Shown: piece after piece, positions 61,967-64,000 of the stretch
Position numbering within the stretch: the stretch's first letter is position 1
How the letters are laid out: every line of letters begins with the position of its first letter
Assembly: GCA_020633995.1 (NCBI GenBank)
Contig: JACKCO010000004.1
Coordinates: forward strand, 310,001-374,000
DNA from: Campylobacterota bacterium
Lineage (GTDB): Bacteria > Babelota > Babeliae > Babelales > RVW-14
Length of the DNA: 64,000 nt
Reading direction: 5' to 3'
Program-made: the position numbers and the translations under genes
Notes under the pieces: generated by a model
Told to the model about the DNA's origin: nothing
The model's database searches: none
What the model saw: only the letters and a program-made list of their open reading frames with translations

Positions 61967-62629
61967 GTGAGCGAGCATGAGTATATCGAAAAATTGATTA
62001 ACCTGCTGCAAAAAAACACAAAAAGTTTTATGCAGCCGCTTATTGACATTGTCATTGATGAGTTTGGGCACGAGCCATATCTTATTTTGATTGCATGCTT
62101 GTTGAGCTTGCGAGCAAAAGACAGTACCACCGTACATGTATGTCGTGAGCTTTTTGCTCGGGTAAAAACGCCACAGCAGCTGTTGAAGTTGCCGGTTAGT
62201 GAGCTTGAGCGCATCATTTTTAAAACGGGGTTTTACAAAAATAAGGCAAAAGTGTTGCGTGGTGTAAGCAATGTGTTGCTTGAGCAGTATGGTGGTAAAG
62301 TGCCCGATAAGTATGATGAGCTGATCAGCATTGATGGTGTTGGGCCTAAAACTGCCAACTTGGTGCTTGGCATGGCGTTTGGCAAGCCGGCTATTTGCGT
62401 TGACACGCACGTGCACCGTATTTCAAATCGGCTAGGGCTGATTAAGACAAAGACGGTTGAGCAGACAGAGCAGCAGCTTAAAAAGGTGTTACCACAAAAA
62501 TATTGGACGGTGTGGAATCATTTGCTGGTTATGTGGGGACAAAATGTGTGCGTGCCGATTTCCCCTAAGTGTAGCGAGTGTGTGTTGAAACCACATTGTA
62601 AAAGAATTGGGGTCATTAAAAGTCGATAA
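61967..62629 (+). CDS. nth: Endonuclease III
   Basis: 220 aa from the GTG at 61967, seven bases after AAGAGG; the open frame starts 20 codons earlier without a ribosome site. HhH-GPD DNA glycosylase/AP lyase for oxidised pyrimidines. Catalytic Lys128 (GVGPKTANL) and Asp146 (VDTHVHRI) are intact, and the 4Fe-4S ligands Cys195, 202, 205 and 211 have the usual spacing. LLSLRAKD replaces the common LSAQT-x-D. It is divergent from xerC/D, about 130 bases apart. Confidence 0.95.
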   Translation: MSEHEYIEKLINLLQKNTKSFMQPLIDIVIDEFGHEPYLILIACLLSLRAKDSTTVHVCRELFARVKTPQQLLKLPVSELERIIFKTGFYKNKAKVLRGVSNVLLEQYGGKVPDKYDELISIDGVGPKTANLVLGMAFGKPAICVDTHVHRISNRLGLIKTKTVEQTEQQLKKVLPQKYWTVWNHLLVMWGQNVCVPISPKCSECVLKPHCKRIGVIKSR

Positions 62630-62639
62630 AAAAGGCGTG

Positions 62640-63113
62640 CTATTGTTTAGTATAGCTGAAAAGTTGGGTGATTATTTTGTTAATTTCTTTGGATTCTTCA
62701 ACGATATCTTTGCGTATGGTTGAAACAAAATGTGAGCCCGAATGTATGAAGTTGGCTGCTGGATGTGCTTGGCGAATGGCCTGTAGTGTTTTTAAGCCGA
62801 AGTAGATATTGAGGGGCCACCAAAATGCAAATTGGCATGTTCTAATCAAACGTGATTTTTGAGTTTTGAAGAAACTTGGCATTAAGGTTTTAGCCTTAGT
62901 TACTGCTGGGGCTGTCCGTGGATACAGGCGTGTAATTTTTTGAAGTGCTTCCGGGATAAAAGATTTCACTTTCATTGTCCAACAAAAAGCCCAGAGAAGG
63001 CTAAACTTAACCGCTCGCTCGTGTTCTTCGTGGTTGATTTGTTTTGGCGATTGCATGTTTGCGGTTTGCGCCAAGCACGCAATCAAAAGTGCCAAGGTGA
63101 TACGTTTTTTCAT
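62640..63113 (-). CDS. Small secreted/membrane protein, paralogue of the upstream gene
   Basis: 157 aa, signal peptide (RITLALLIACLAQTANM). Two hydrophobic stretches follow (KFSLLWAFCWTM and FWWPLNIYFGL). It aligns with the protein at 63141-63668: a basic AVKF/AQKF segment, QAIRQAH against GAMQQAH, then a charged IRKDI/IRDLA helix. Function unknown. It ends 10 bases from the convergent nth stop. Confidence 0.7.
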   Translation of the reverse strand: MKKRITLALLIACLAQTANMQSPKQINHEEHERAVKFSLLWAFCWTMKVKSFIPEALQKITRLYPRTAPAVTKAKTLMPSFFKTQKSRLIRTCQFAFWWPLNIYFGLKTLQAIRQAHPAANFIHSGSHFVSTIRKDIVEESKEINKIITQLFSYTKQ

Positions 63114-63140
63114 AGTAAGCCTCCATGCCGGGGTGCGTGG

Positions 63141-63668
63141 TTAACCTTTTTTTGCACCTACTCGTTCTTTAATCCACTTACAAGTGTCAGCGCCTGTGTT
63201 GTACGTTTTTGTCCAGAAGTCGGCTATACTTGACAAGGTGCTGCGTGAAAGTGTTGCCATGTTGTCTGTTTCGATTGCTAGGTCGCGTATAGTTCTTTTT
63301 GTAAAGTTTATTGGTGGTTCATAAAATGGCGAGTTGTTGTTTTTTTTATGAGCCTGTTGCATCGCTCCCCATGTGCTTGCTGTAAAATAAGCAAGAAATG
63401 GCATTGTCATGGCTAGGCATGCGAAGTGATACGCTTTTCTTTTTAAGCCGTTTTCGTTTTTAAGTGGTTTTGAAAAAAACGCTTTGGTACTACGATAAAA
63501 GCTCAAGCTAGTTAAGAAAGAAAAGATAGCAAATTTTTGTGCAGCTTGATGTGCAGTTTCTTTCCTTTCCGTGCGAACATTTTCACCCTCATCAGAGGAA
63601 AACCAGCCAGCATGAGTTTGGTTGGTAGCAGCGACAAGCATGAGTGAGAGTAGAATATATTTTTTCAT
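63141..63668 (-). CDS. Small secreted/membrane protein, paralogue of the downstream gene
   Basis: 175 aa, signal peptide ending THA (YILLSLMLVAATNQTHA). Two hydrophobic segments (FAIFSFLTSLSF and FACLAMTMPFLAYFTAS) suggest membrane association. It pairs with the gene at 62640, 27 bases downstream. Preceded by mutS with an 85-base AT-rich gap, where TTTGACAAAAATAAG on the minus strand may hold a -35 box. Function unknown. Confidence 0.7.
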   Translation of the reverse strand: MKKYILLSLMLVAATNQTHAGWFSSDEGENVRTERKETAHQAAQKFAIFSFLTSLSFYRSTKAFFSKPLKNENGLKRKAYHFACLAMTMPFLAYFTASTWGAMQQAHKKNNNSPFYEPPINFTKRTIRDLAIETDNMATLSRSTLSSIADFWTKTYNTGADTCKWIKERVGAKKG

Positions 63669-63753
63669 GATACCTCCATTTTGAAAAACTATATAAATGT
63701 TATTTGTAATTTAGTATTACATGGTACTATTTTCACATAGTATCTTATTTTTG

Positions 63754-64000
63754 TCAAATGCTCTGCTGGAGCTGCTTTTTGAGTTTCCATAGTTGATCGA
63801 AAGCCTGTTTGGGGCTTAATTCATCTAAATCAAGTGATTGCAGGGACTCAAGAGCAGGGTGATATGTTTGATTGGTGCTACTGGCAGGTGTTATTTGTGT
63901 CTTTGATGCGTCTTGGCTTGCCAGGGAGGAGGTATTGAGCAGGTGTAGAACTTCGTGTGCTCGAGCAATGACTGCATCGGGCAAATGGGCAAGTTTTGCA
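63754..64000 (-). CDS. mutS: DNA mismatch repair protein MutS, C-terminal end only
   Basis: The last 81 residues are in the window and the frame runs off the edge. AKLAHLPDAVIARAHEVLHL matches the MutS dimer-interface helices after the ATPase domain, and LDELSPKQAFDQLWKLKKQL matches the usual C-terminal LTPxEALxxLYxLK helix. The ATPase and mismatch-binding parts lie outside, so integrity is unknown. Confidence 0.85.
   Translation of the reverse strand, partial: AKLAHLPDAVIARAHEVLHLLNTSSLASQDASKTQITPASSTNQTYHPALESLQSLDLDELSPKQAFDQLWKLKKQLQQSI

Overview
The window looks like part of the reduced genome of a host-associated bacterium that makes its own cell envelope. My best guess is the phylum Dependentiae (TM6, amoeba symbionts). 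This is inferred from the mix of ankyrin-like secreted proteins, many signal-peptide proteins with no recognisable family, AAA/PD-(D/E)XK proteins and a small core gene set. No rRNA or other marker gene is present to prove it. I saw no tRNA, rRNA, CRISPR array or transposase gene.

Layout. 1-3006: tandem paralogous secreted proteins. 3336-7334: a TPR-like protein convergent with dnaE. 7598-10566: a CaCA-type cation exchanger, then an SbtA-type bicarbonate transporter with two SbtB-like PII proteins. 10660-12447: three secreted ankyrin-like proteins. 12521-14718: frr-pyrH-tsf on the minus strand. 14971-23115: rpmF, plsX, a membrane TPR protein, gltX, fabD, fabG, then acpP-fabF, which together form a fatty-acid and phospholipid cluster. 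23191-24960: two GIY-YIG nuclease genes, each embedded in copies of the same repeat. 25261-42656: an accessory region with secreted proteins, two Cys-rich outer-membrane proteins, two AAA/PD-(D/E)XK proteins, broken gene copies and many palindromic repeats. 43131-48307: uppP-like, ftsK and murF. 48441-52829: a Cys/His protein, a heparinase-like lyase and a third AAA/nuclease protein. 52844-53848: trpS. 54478-58718: three tandem paralogous secreted proteins. 58942-59463: a YafQ-type toxin-antitoxin pair. 59554-64000: a SAM methyltransferase, xerC/D, nth, two small secreted proteins and the 3' end of mutS.

How it fits together. The core genes cover replication, translation, membrane lipid synthesis (PlsX, FabD, FabG, ACP, FabF), peptidoglycan (MurF, UppP-like) and chromosome segregation (FtsK, Xer). 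The accessory genes are mostly exported proteins. The strongest new signal is a short helix with core LKLKM followed by LM and a small residue. It ends three secreted proteins at two loci more than 50 kb apart and recurs inside a fourth, which suggests a shared sorting or docking element.

The spaces between genes are packed with short GTCAT/ATGAC-ended palindromes, a MITE-like element with ACTGTCCAAAGTG termini, and gene fragments. These record active small-scale duplication in an otherwise compact genome.
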